Origin: Erodium maritimum
Lineage: Eukaryota > Streptophyta > Magnoliopsida > Geraniales > Geraniaceae
Assembly (NCBI GenBank): GCA_963921825.1
Contig: OY997591.1
Location: 31,269,825-31,333,824, forward strand
Direction of reading: 5' to 3'
DNA length: 64,000 nt
The first letter of the stretch is position 1; each line of letters opens with the position of its first letter. The translations under genes were made by a program, and so were the position numbers. Below are positions 22,020 to 32,689 of this stretch, piece after piece. The notes below the pieces were generated by a model that saw only the letters and a program-made list of their open reading frames with translations, ran no database searches and was not told where the DNA came from.

Positions 22020-24798
22020 TGTTATCATCTGTTGCAATATCGGTTATCTTCACTTCACCTTAGTTCAGTATTTATCTGATGAGGTGGATACGCCGCAGTA
22101 CATGTTTGGATTTGTTATACGATCTAGGCTTTTAGCTTGCGCAATGGCCCTTATGTTGTCGCAAGATGGATTCACCGGGCTGGATGGGTTTTTAATTACA
22201 CCCAGCCCTGCCATGAATTTCCAAATCCACATAGCCTCCTTAGCTGCCTCTGCAGCATCCATGTACTTGGCCTCTGTCGTAGATTCGGCAATGGTATCTT
22301 GCTTTACGCTTTCCCAGATAAAGCTCTGCCATTCAGCGTAAACACATATCCTGATTGACTTCTAAAGTCATCTGGATTTGTCTTGGAAAACTAGCGTCTA
22401 CTCATCCTTCGACGACTAGTTCAACATCATCTTTCCCCCGGGTTAGAATGATGTCTACTGGTACAACATAAGGCTTACGAGACGTCTGGTCTCATACATG
22501 TCATGGCATATATGATCGATCCTGCCCCTAGGCGCATAGGATTCTCATCATCCTTTTCAGCTCATCAGGTGTCTTAGGACACTGAGTCTTGCTGAGATGA
22601 ATGCCATGACTAGTGGGTAAGAGTCCTTTCTTTGAATCGAGCATTAAGAACCTACTCAATGCCTTGTTCACATAGGTTCCCTGACTTAAATCCAAGACCC
22701 TCTTGGTGCGATCTCTACATATCTTAATCCTTAAGATATGAGAAGCATCGCCTAAGTCCTTTATTGAAAAACACTTCCTCAACCAAGCTTTAGTCTCGTG
22801 CAAGGTTGGGATGTCGTTTTCAATGAGAACCAGAAAGGTAATATTGCTCCCACTAGCCTTCTTATAAACACAAGATTCATCCTCGTTCTTGATTAAGCCA
22901 AATCCAATTACAGCTTCATCAAAACGAAGGATCCAACTCCGAGAAGTTCGTTTCAATCCATAAATGGATTTCAACAACTTATAAATCTTTCCTTTATTCT
23001 TCGGATCGTCAAAACCTTTGGGCCGAGACATACAAACGTACTCAGTCAAATTTCTATTTAGGAAAGCGGTTTTGACATCCACTTGCCATATCTCGTAATT
23101 ATGATACGCAGTTATGTCAAGAAGAATTTGGATCGATTTTGACCATAGCCACTAAGGAGAAGGTTTCCTCATAGTCAATCCATTGGATCTGCCTATAACC
23201 TTTCGCCACCAGTTGAGCTTTGTAGGTCAGAGGGTTGCCGTCCATGTCCATCTTCACCTTAAAGATCCATTTGCATCCTATGGTCCTCACACCATTGATG
23301 GGATCAACCGGTTCCCAGACTCGGTTGTCCGACATGGATTGCATTTCCTCCCTCATGGCTCCCAGCCATAACTCGGAGTTGGGCCCATCCACGACTTCCT
23401 GAAAGGTGGCTTGATCATCGTGATCCACCATGACTTCATTGTCACCTCCGGATACCATATCTTGGAGGTGGAAGATTGATCCTTTCAAATCGCCTTGGAC
23501 CTTCCGGAATTGTAACAGGAATTGGTTCTTACTCTACGACAATCTCTGGCTCCTTTCTACTGGGTTGCCAATTGGTTTAGACAGATCTGTACCATCCTGA
23601 ATTTCTTCGAGATGCACAGTCCTCCCAATGACGTCTTTGGGAACAAAACTTCTTTTCCATAAAGACCCCACCCCAAGCGACGAACACCATGTTCTCACTG
23701 GGATTGTAGAAATAGTATCCCCTTTTTGCTTTGGGATACCACACGAAGGTGCATATCTCAGATCTTGTTTCGAGCTTAGTCGAAACCAAATGTTTCACAT
23801 AAGCCTCGCAACCACAAATCTTTAGGAAGGACAAAGCGGGCATCATCCCATACCATTTTTAAAATGGTGTCCCTTCCACACCATTCGTCGAAGCCCGATT
23901 CACTATGAATGCGGTCGTCTCTAGAGCAAAACCCCTAAAAGAGATTGGGAGATCAGTCCAACTAATCATGGAACAGACCATTGTCTAACAATGTCCGATT
24001 TCTCCGTTTGGCTACACCTTTCAACTACAGTGACCTAGGAGGAGTCCATTCCAAAAGGATCCCATTCTCTTTTAGATGATCTAATAACTCTGTGGTCAAG
24101 TATTTTCCACCTCGATCCAATCGAAGTGCCTTAATACCTTTGTCGAGCTGGTTTTCTACTATAGTCTTAAACTCTTTGAATTTATCAAAAGCTTCAGACT
24201 TATGTCTCACCGAATAGACATAACCATATTTACTGTAATCATCAGTAAATGTGATAAAGTAGCTAAAACACCTCCTGGCAAGTGAACTTATTGGTCTACA
24301 CACATTCGAGTGTATCAGCCCCAATAATTCACCCGCCCTTTCATCGCGATCGATAAAGGGCACTTTAGTCATTTTGCCTATCAAACAAACCTTACACCTA
24401 TCGATCGAATGGAATTCGAATGAACCTGAAAGCCCGCACTTCTGAAGTGCTGATAGGCGCTTCTTGTTTATGCGACCCAAATGACAGTATCATAACAGAG
24501 TTAGGTTTAAATCGTTGGATTTAAACCTCTTGGTATTAACGGAATATATAGAACTTGAGGCATTGTTACCCATATCTAATATGTACAATCCTCCAACCAT
24601 GTCAGTACTGGTATAAAACATATCATTGCATAGAACATTGAAAACTCCATTGCCAATATTAACATTATATCCTTCCTTGTCAAACACGGATAAAGATATA
24701 ATATTCCTACTAAAAGCAGGTATGCAATATACATTATACAATACTAAGACAAGGCCTCTTGGCAAAGCAAGACTCATGGATCCTACAGCAGTTGCCAC
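22020..24798 (-). pseudogene. copia element F pol remnant (integrase, RT, RNase H)
   Basis: In element order, 24798-24490 carries the pre-integrase region, 24480-24025 the integrase core, 23846-23577 the integrase C-terminal part, 23488-23117 the RT start, 23082-22528 the RT body (from DVKTAFLN) and 22262-22065 an RNase H remnant. At least five frame breaks separate them. The first catalytic Asp of the integrase is replaced: HSNVC is seen where the family has HSDVC. In the RT the text jumps from FLVL to IENDIP near 22825, where the YVDD box should be, so about six codons including the active site are gone. Dead copy; clade within copia not resolved. Confidence 0.85.
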
Positions 24799-24808
24799 AA
24801 CTCTGAGG

Positions 24809-25442
24809 TCAATTTCGTGCTTTCCAAATCTCTCCTACTTTCAGCCACCATATATTAGTGCATGTGTGAGATTCAGTCATGGTATCTAATACCCATGAAT
24901 CTTTGGAAGTAGAGAGATGTAGCTCTATAGAGTTAATACCGAATGAAGGCACGATCCCACCGCCCTTCCTTAGATCATCCAGGTTTCTTGATGAAGGCGC
25001 AGTCCTACTGCCCTTCTTCAGATCATCCAGGCTATTTGATGAAGGCGCAGTCCCACTGCCCTTCTTCAGATCAGCCGTGAACTTCCTGTAATCCCGGTTC
25101 CAATGACCAGGCTGTTGGCAGTAGAAGAAGACATTCTCAGGTGTCTCATCTTTCCTGCCAAGTGCGCATGGGCCCAGCCCTTGCCACTTCCAATTCCCTT
25201 GTTGACCATCAGAATATCCTTGGATCCCAGATCCCTGAGATATTCTTCTCAGCAGCTGATGACACTTCATGTAACTCTGATATGGTCTTAGAGACAGCCT
25301 TGTCAAGGACATATTCTTTGCGTTCAGACTTGAGGACTATCCTCAAAATTCTGTACCAGTCCAAATAGTTTGTCCCATTTAGCTTGACCCTGTCAAGAAT
25401 GGTTTTTAATGACAAACTATTAATGTTCGCTGAATTTGCCAT
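24809..25442 (-). pseudogene. copia element F gag and protease-start remnant
   Basis: The Gag start (25442) reads MANSANINSLSLKTI, then LNGTNYLDW and YVLDKA, typical for copia Gag. The middle of Gag is deleted, since the frame passes from this N-terminal part almost directly to the zinc-knuckle area. The knuckle near 25110 has lost its first and last Cys (FYCQQPGHWNRDY). Three units of a DDLKKGS-TAPSS type repeat (about 24955-25075) sit between the knuckle and the protease. The protease active site reads VLDTMTESH where VLDTG is expected. Confidence 0.82.
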
Positions 25443-26971
25443 TTGATCTACAACAGATAAAATTCAATCAGTAATCTGAATAAATTTTATGAAGATCAAG
25501 CTTAAACACCAACAATCAATTCTAAACCTTTAGAATCTGAAACCAAGATCCTTGATTCACTCGATTAAGCTGAACTAATGCTCACCACTTAATCGAGCTA
25601 TGTAGGTAGGACTCCATCCAATCACATCCAATGTGACTCTTGGCTAGGGTATGTACTTATGTACACGACTTACCCTATCTGTTACCCTAGCTCAACCTCA
25701 GGCCGAGAATCGTAGTCGTGTCCACCAATTTTCAACTATGGCTCGTCACTATGTAGGTGCTCCGCTAATGCGCACGACACCCACATATGTCGTCCAAACC
25801 TACTACCCCGCTTCCCCATGGATGCTCCGCTAATGCGCACGACAACCATAGGACGGGGAGGTAGTAAGGTGTTGATGATTGGGAGGTATCGGACATGACC
25901 CTGGTTGTGTTCAAAACTTTGGCACATCCTAAATGCGATGAGCACATCAACTACATTCCAAATGCAATAATGCCTCAAATTACATCCAATGTAATTCTTC
26001 CTTTGAACCCGTCAACTACATCCAATGCAATGACGGTTCTAAGGGTTCACACACAAGGATTAAAATTCCAATTTTATCTTTGCATGTGAGGTGATATGCT
26101 CGGTAAATAAAGTTAAGCATGCAATTCTAAAACACATAGAATTAATCATGCATAAACTAAACCAAGCATAAAGCGATAAATGTGCACATAATAGCCCCCT
26201 AAACTAAATCCCACTAGCTTCTTGAGCTCCACCGACTCCAAGCCGATGCCAACACCCGAAAAGCCACCAAATGACCTTTTCGCCCTTTCTTCGTCTTGAG
26301 TAAAATATTACAATTTAATACACGACTCGCAGGTCGGGAATAAATAAATATTACAAACAAGTGGTCCGACGACCACACCTTGAAAGAATAATTACACGTT
26401 AACTCTAACGGCTCGCAGGCCGTGAAAAGCGATAAATAATTAAATTGAGCTCGGGGCTATTATGTACACCATCCCAACATCACATCGCACATCGTGTTAT
26501 CAAACAAGCATGTTATCAAACATCATGTGATTTTCCGGTTTTAATTAATAGCCAAGTTTCGAAATTTTTTGATGCTCGGTTTATCGAAACCGTTCAAAAA
26601 TGAAACTTTTGAACATTTGATCTTCGAGTTCGTCATGACGGTTCCAAACTCGTCATAACTAACAAAACGGTTTAGCCTTGGCATATCAACCATCCAATGG
26701 TCATGCTTGGCCTAGCTCCGTCCAACGGAGCCCCGTTCGGTCCCGGTTTCGGCTCCCCGAGAGTCCCGATCCCGAGACCCGAAAAATCAATTTTTTTTCA
26801 AAATTTCCAGATTTGAAATAATTTTCAAAAATTCATTTTACATGCATTAAATCCATAAACAATAATTTAAAACATGTTATCAAACAATTTAGCAACACAA
26901 CATGCCAAAAACGAAACTTTCAAGCAAAACCGAAACTTTGAACACCGTCTTGTGAATCCCGAAGGAAGCAC
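25443..26971 (-). other. copia element F leader
   Basis: About 1.5 kb without coding sequence. It contains a direct repeat of GCTCCGCTAATGCGCACGAC (25760 and 25826), a short array of ACTACATCCAATG-type phrases (about 25950-26035) and AT-rich DNA up to the primer site. Confidence 0.6.
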
Positions 26972-26984
26972 GGCTCTGATACCA
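26972..26984 (-). promoter_or_regulatory. copia element F primer binding site (initiator tRNA-Met)
   Basis: GGCTCTGATACCA on the + strand: 13 of 13 bases complementary to the 3' end of plant initiator tRNA-Met, 1 nt from the LTR. Confidence 0.92.
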
Positions 26985-27129
26985 CTGTTGGGTCTCGAGG
27001 TAAGGTTGGAGATGAACCAACTCGCAGCGGAAAATCAATGAAAACCAAGAGACGATTAAAACCATGAAACAACTAACAAAGAATGGATTCACAAGAGAAA
27101 ATTTCAGCACTAGTTCTTACCAAAACAAG

Positions 27130-27171
27130 ACGATCACAAAGACTATTATTCTCAATCACCGTTCCTTGTCA
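27130..27171. other. scrambled breakpoint between inverted copia LTRs
   Basis: The LTR from 26986 ends at 27129. Then comes CGATCACAAAGACT (homologous to 21511-21524), then ATTATTCTCAATCACC plus GTTCCTTG (homologous to 21243-21266), then sequence matching the opposite strand from about 21535 downward. Three switches occur within about 45 bp. Confidence 0.8.
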
Positions 27172-28489
27172 TGTATCCTTAGACCAAGGAGTCTTTTGTG
27201 ATCGCTATGTAGTCAACAACTGAGTTTGACCTGAGCCTAACGTTGTCCGTAACAGGGCTTCCATAACGGCCAGGATTGGCTTGGGGACGGGCTACATGAG
27301 TGACACGAAAGACGGCTAAGGGATTTATCCCTCATACTAAGGTATGGGAAAGATATCGGTTCTCGGCCGCTTGATCGAGAGTGATTGGAAGAATAGCATG
27401 GCCATGCACATGATACTGGGTATCATATCTTCAGTCATCTCACATATCAAGGAACGGTGATTGAGAATAATAAGGATGACGGCTCTATGCCTTATCTCAA
27501 TCAGGATATCGGAGATAAAAGGATAATGACAGGGACGACGGAAAGGTTAGAATTGACAGGGTCGATTCGTTATGTAGTGTCAGGCAATACTAAAGTCTCG
27601 TTAGTTGCCACTTAAATAGGATCAAGTAAAATGGGATTTTACGTTGATCTATTGACATGCATAAACCTAAGGGTCACACCGGAGGATGAAACTCATTGAC
27701 ACATTTATGGAGAATGGCCAAAAGGGAGTTGTCTCGGGACATGACCAAAACTGGGTTTTGGGTCATGTGCCCGTAAGTGAATAGGACTTTACGGATCGAG
27801 ACAAGGCTTGGAGTCTTGGGATTGATTGCGTCGGATAATGTTGGACATTTCCGGTATGGAAGGCTTGGAGGCGATGAGCGAATCACGGGACCTCGTTGGA
27901 AATGGCCACGGGCCATGTTCCAAGAGGCCCATGAAAGGCCCATGCAACCAAGGCCCATGGAACTAATTAATCAAGTCTTGATTAATTAGTACTAAGCAAG
28001 CAAGACAAGGATTAAGGGGTTGGTGATTCACCACCTAACCCAATCTTGTCTTGCCATACTTTGTCCTATTTACACCTTACTTGACACCATACTTGTCCCA
28101 TGCCTTTAGTTGGACAAGTATGGGTTTTGTTATGTTTAAGTCATCTTTTTTCAACATAACAAACACTAGACAAGAATAGGAAACACATTTTCTCTCCCTC
28201 TTCCATGGCCATTTCGGGTTTGGCTAGTTTTCACCTCCATTTTTGTGTTCTTGAGTCCTCAAAGAGAAGAACTACGTGGCTTTGATTCCCATGTGGATAC
28301 GTAGGCGTCTTGGAGACTCAAGCCAATCATTCGTTAACCAGTGTTCTTGTTTTGGTAAGAACTAGTGCTGAAATTTTCTCTTGTGAATCCATTCTTTGTT
28401 AGTTGTTTCATGGTTTTAATCGTCTCTTGGTTTTCATTGATTTTCCGCTGCGAGTTGGTTCATCTCCAACCCTACCTCGAGACCCAACA
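27172..28489 (+). mobile_element. copia LTR copy G, inverted
   Basis: Near-identical reverse complement of 20226-21543, ending CGAGACCCAACA at 28489. It lacks the first roughly 370 bp of the LTR. No interior of a second copia element follows; Harbinger sequence begins at once. Confidence 0.88.
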
Positions 28490-28751
28490 CGCTGTACACC
28501 GGTTGAGGCGCAAAGTAGTCACGGATCAACCCTTCGTGTGCATCTTCGCGGTTGCGCTCAATCACTCTCCGCTTGGGTCTCGGCGCCGACATTGAGCTCT
28601 CAGCCTCATCATCATCCTCACCCATTGGTAAAGCTGCCATCAGTTAATCCTCTAATGCTTGTTGTGTTGTCTCCAGATACCTATCCATCGCGGCGTCTAT
28701 TTCTTCTTCTGTCATTTTCTTCATCTCGTCTAGCGTTGGAAGATTCGCCAT
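28490..28751 (-). pseudogene. Harbinger-type transposase, N-terminal fragment
   Basis: Starts at ATG 28751 with MANLPTLDEMKKMTEEE, then a TAA at 28644-28646 and, in the same frame from 28640, an acidic stretch (EDDDEAESS). The family signature follows: RRVIERNREDAHEGL, then RDYFAPQPVYS, at which point the copia LTR begins. The N-terminal pattern of an acidic run followed by a basic RR-NRE and DYF-P-PVY is typical of plant Harbinger nucleases. The DDE core is not present. Confidence 0.7.
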
Positions 28752-29125
28752 CGAAAAAAATAGATTTAGGAAAAAACTATAGGATTTGGAGAGGAATAGA
28801 TGAATAGAAGCTTGAAAGAAGAGAGGAGAAGTGAGATTTCAATTGGGGTAGATCTGAATTTATAGGAAATTGTTGGGTACATTGGGAGTCGGCGTCGCCA
28901 CGTGTCGGGTCGTGACTGGCCAGCCGACTAGCCATTGGCGCCTGGCACGACCGGCTGCGTCGTTGCCAGATGCAGCCACGACCAGTAGCAACGACACCGC
29001 AGACACGACCCGCAGACACGGCCACCCGTGCCTACGCGTCGTGTCAGGGCCGTGCCTATGCCAGACACGACGCGTAGGCACGACCCATTGGAGCTGCTCT
29101 AAAGAGCTCTCTGCGTAGAAAAGAT
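28490..29125 (-). mobile_element. PIF/Harbinger-like element, 5' part only
   Basis: Minus orientation. The outer part near 29080-29125 reads AGAGCAGCTCCAATGG on the minus strand, a sequence common near the ends of plant Harbinger elements. A GC-rich untranslated part follows, with repeated GTCGTG/CACGAC phrases (28900-29075), then the start of the transposase. The rest was lost at the copia junction at 28490. Confidence 0.6.
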
Positions 29126-29255
29126 TTTTTATAGATAGCTATATAGAAATTGACATTAACTAACATCGTTACATCTTCTTTTAACAAATCTGTTTGTCTT
29201 TTCTGAATGTTATTTTAAGCTCACTACTCAAACAAAATACAATTTTACCATTAAC

Positions 29256-29257
<2 letters not shown>
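29126..29257. other. AT-rich spacer
   Basis: Short non-coding stretch between the Harbinger fragment and the AAT microsatellite. Confidence 0.5.
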
Positions 29258-29296
<39 letters not shown>

Positions 29297-29304
29297 GTAA
29301 TAAT
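29258..29304. repeat. (AAT)n microsatellite, left part
   Basis: About 15 AAT units with one interruption (AGT). It continues on the far side of element C at 36251. Confidence 0.95.
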
Positions 29305-29576
29305 TGTCACGCCCCAATTTCAATAAACCGAACTCGGGACGCGAACGTTTAAAATAAGAAAACACTTTGAGACCATTTTCATTAAAACACTTTACAATAC
29401 CAGTTTAGTTCAACAAAAGATAATTACAACTCAAATAAAACGTCCCACAAGCGGACAAAAGCGAGGTATCCGTCGCTAGACTAAAAAGTAACCCGGACTC
29501 CCGCCCCTAGCTCTTCAAGCTTCGGAAGCTCACCTAGTCCAGCCTACGAACGGTACCTGTAGGAAGAGCAGCTAGG

Positions 29577-29594
29577 GGTGAGCGTTCGCTCACC
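29577..29594. promoter_or_regulatory. U5 hairpin, LTR C
   Basis: GGTGAGCGTTCGCTCACC, identical to the LTR A copy. Confidence 0.6.
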
Positions 29595-32360
29595 ACCACG
29601 GAATAACAGACTGACTACGGCATAATTAGCAGACAATGCCGGTAACACCACAACGACTCAAAAGACACACACACGACCAGTACTTTCCTCAACCGACTCA
29701 ACACTCGGACACGTTATGTAGACCCACACTACGATCGACGACCTCCTCCAAGACGCGACTGACCACACAATACCAAACAAGATCACAAAGGATCGCAAAC
29801 CGGCTGCCCAGTAACCAATCTCTGTCTCTCGCCCTTTACCGATCATAGACGTGGTCAGGCGGTCGACCTGTCGCGCAACTTCCCCCGATCCCAGTCGGGA
29901 GGCTAACCCACAACCTCTCCGCTTCACCCGATCCTAGTCGGGTGGTTAGCCACACCCGCGCGTCCTTCCCCCGATCCCAGTCGGGGAGCTAGCCCACAAC
30001 CCCTCCGCTTCTCCCGATCCCAGTCGGGAGGCTAGCTACACCACACAACCTCCACCAGTATCAGGTAACCAAACACAATCACAAACAAGTTCAAACAGAC
30101 AAAGACGACACCGGTGACAACTCCACGGGCACTCAAGGCCAACAAGACACCAACAACCAACCACAGGTTCAACAACCCTACGGGCCCTCATGGCCACCCA
30201 AGACACCAACGGTAAAGTACGGGTTCACAACCCCACGGGCACTCACGGCCACCAAAACACCGAAACGACAACACGGGCTCTCATGGCCACCTAAGACTCA
30301 GCAATAAATAACACGGGCTCTCAAGGCCAATCAAGACTCAGCAATAAATAACACGGGCTCTCAAGGCCACCCAAACTCGACAACAAACAACACGGGCTCT
30401 CAAGGCCACCCAAACTCGACAATAAACAACACGGGCTCTCAAGGCCACCCAAACTCGACAATAAACAACACACAACAACCTCCGGCATAAACGATGCCTC
30501 CAACAGTCCTAAGATCACTAGTTTCACAAACAACCTCCGGCATGGTCATATGCCTCCAGTACTCCTAATATCGATAAGTTCGCAATCAACCTCCGGGCAT
30601 GGTCATATGCCTCCAGTAAAACAATTATCGCTAAGTTCTCTACTCCTACGACACTACTAAGTGTCACATGCCTTTCCAATAATTACTAAGTTCCCGTAAC
30701 ATGCTTTTCTGATAACCGCTACAATCCTGTATCATGCATTTCTAATATTCAATAACCTAAATAACCCACGACACCCCGGTGTCACATGCAATTCTACAGT
30801 TAACTTTCCCTAGTCAGGGCCGAGATCCGGCTACTTTTCCCTACCTCAACCGAAGAGCACCCGCTACACTTCCTAGCTGCTGACGTTCTGGCTCGCTACC
30901 TCCGGGCTTCACTTCGATCGAAGCCGGACGCTAAAGATAACACGAAAGCCATAAATTAAACCCGGTTCCACCGTTAAGTTAAAGATTTCGATTTGTCCAG
31001 TTTAAATCCGACATTTGTCTTTTAAACTCGAGCGGGCTAAAAGCGGGGTCACGACGAATCGGGTTTGGGTACCCAAGCACCGAAACCGGTGTATGCGAGG
31101 CACGGTCCCAATGCACGAATCCCGAGGTCCGATTCAGCGGTCCGCTTTTGTTCCTTTTTAAACCCAAATAGCAGTCCATGTTAACTAGAGTTCCAGATTC
31201 GTTCAACTGCTCACATTCCGTTTTAAAACCGTTTAACGTCTAGTTTAAACGTTCAGGTTCCCAACTCAAACTAGTTTGGATCCAATAATCCTAACAAGAA
31301 AACCTTTTGCTCGACTCTGCTTTCGTTTTCCTTTTTGATTAAAACCGTTTTACTTTCAAAATTGATTCTCGTTTTTGAACCCAAATTGATTTTAAACCCT
31401 TCATTTTAAAACCCTATCTTTTCCATTTAAAACCGTTTTCTTTTCCTTTTATTAAGACTGATTTTTCATTTTAATACCCTTTTCTTTTCAAATTCTTTGA
31501 TTTTGATTCATTTAAAACCAACCCACAGATCCAACGTTTTCAGTCCAAAACACAAAATTAACTTTTAAAACCAAACTCGTTTAATGTTTAATTTTCTTTT
31601 AACAAATTTCTCGGTTCTAGTCCGTTTCGAACAACCCAACAGATACAAGGATTTTTCAACAAAACCCACAATTTACAGAAATCGAAAACGGGAAAAAATA
31701 AGGGTTCGGTTTCGAACCGGTCGGCCGCCGGCGAGGGCGGCGTCGGCCGGGGCCTAACCGTAGAGAAAGGGACGGTGGCGTGGCCGGCGAGTGGCTCGGG
31801 ACGAGGGCGTGGCCGGCGACGGGAAACTGGACGGAGAGGGGGAAGGTGGACGGTCGGCGGCGAGATGGGGTTCGAAGGGCTCGGCTCCGTTCTGAGAGGG
31901 AGACGGTGGCGGTGGGCACGGAGGAGGGGTTTACGGCGGAGGCCGTGACCGTGGCTGGTGGTGGCGCCGTGGCTGGAGAAGACGGGGGCGGTGGCCGTCG
32001 TGGTTGGACGGAGGAGAGGACGACGTCGAAGGGGAAAGGGAGGTCGGAGATCGGGAACGACGACGGCGGACGTGAACTGGAGAGGAGGGAGGACGATGGT
32101 GGCCGGATTCGGGAGCTTTGGCGCCGGCGACCGGAGTTGAGAGAGGGAGATGAGGGAGGAAGGTTGGGTGAGGGCGTGAGGGAAGAGGGAGGTCGGTGAA
32201 GCCGGTTTCCAGCGATGTGAGACGGCGAGGGGAGTTGGGTCGGCCGGACTGAGACGAGAAAGGGAGAGGGAGAAGTTGTGAGGAGAGAGAGAGGGGCGTG
32301 GGGGTCGGCTGCGCAGGACGAAGGAGAGGACAAAAATGCAGAGAAGAAACCCTAAAATGG

Positions 32361-32370
32361 GTTTATATAG
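32361..32370 (-). promoter_or_regulatory. TATA box of LTR C
   Basis: The minus strand reads CTATATAAAC, followed by CCATTTTAGGGTTTCTTCTC and a pyrimidine-rich leader. This is a textbook plant core promoter. It lies only about 148 bp from the outer LTR end, implying a very short U3. The same box is kept in the 5' LTR remnant at 36090-36099. Confidence 0.75.
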
Positions 32371-32518
32371 TTGGGCTTTGGGCTTGGTTTTGGCTGATTT
32401 GGGCTTGGACCTGACCGGCCCAGTCAGCTCACTTTTTTTTTTACACAAAACAAACTCGTTCCTAACCTCGACGTTATTATTTAATAATTTAAACGTTAAG
32501 TTTTTCTCGGTCTATACG

Positions 32519-32689
32519 GGACATCACCCGTTATCTCGACATCTGCCCACTCATTGACGTACTCAAAACCTCGAAAGGCCCGATACACCGCGGGGCTAAC
32601 CCGCCTCCACCGCGGTTGAAACGTATTAGTCCGCCCTTCTGACTCACCTCCAGGGATGCGGGACTACTGATTGTTGACTCGAGAGTTCG
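32519..32689 (-). other. element C interior, degenerate
   Basis: Sequence between the 3' LTR and the first recognisable pol fragment. The expected polypurine tract is not visible. It lacks the integrase C-terminus and chromodomain seen in A. Confidence 0.4.

Larger units (their letters stand above)
20226..27129 (-). mobile_element. element F: decayed Ty1/copia retrotransposon
   Basis: Minus orientation: 3' LTR 20226-21913, PPT near 21914-21927, broken pol and gag, leader, PBS 26972-26984, and a truncated 5' LTR that begins at 26986. After only 144 bp of 5' LTR the sequence is scrambled (27130-27171) and then continues as an inverted LTR. No target duplication is present, as expected if the right end was rearranged. 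Confidence 0.88.
29305..32518 (-). mobile_element. element C 3' LTR with a different U3 module
   Basis: About 3.2 kb. The first 1.5 kb (29305 to about 30840) matches LTR A, including the U5 hairpin, GGCAT hairpin units and the CTTTCCCTAGTCAGGGCC block. From 30841 to the end it is unrelated to LTR A. That part holds a long GC-rich low-complexity region and a TATA box. The long minus-strand open frame here (32448-31588) is rich in Pro, Ser and Arg, spans the TATA box and is not a credible protein. Confidence 0.85.

Noticed and set aside
31588-32448. A 286-codon minus-strand open frame in LTR C (and its copy at 35512-36321)
   Set aside because: GC-rich low-complexity Pro/Ser/Arg text that spans the TATA box; its upstream part lies before the likely transcription start and no domain is visible. 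It is an LTR shadow.
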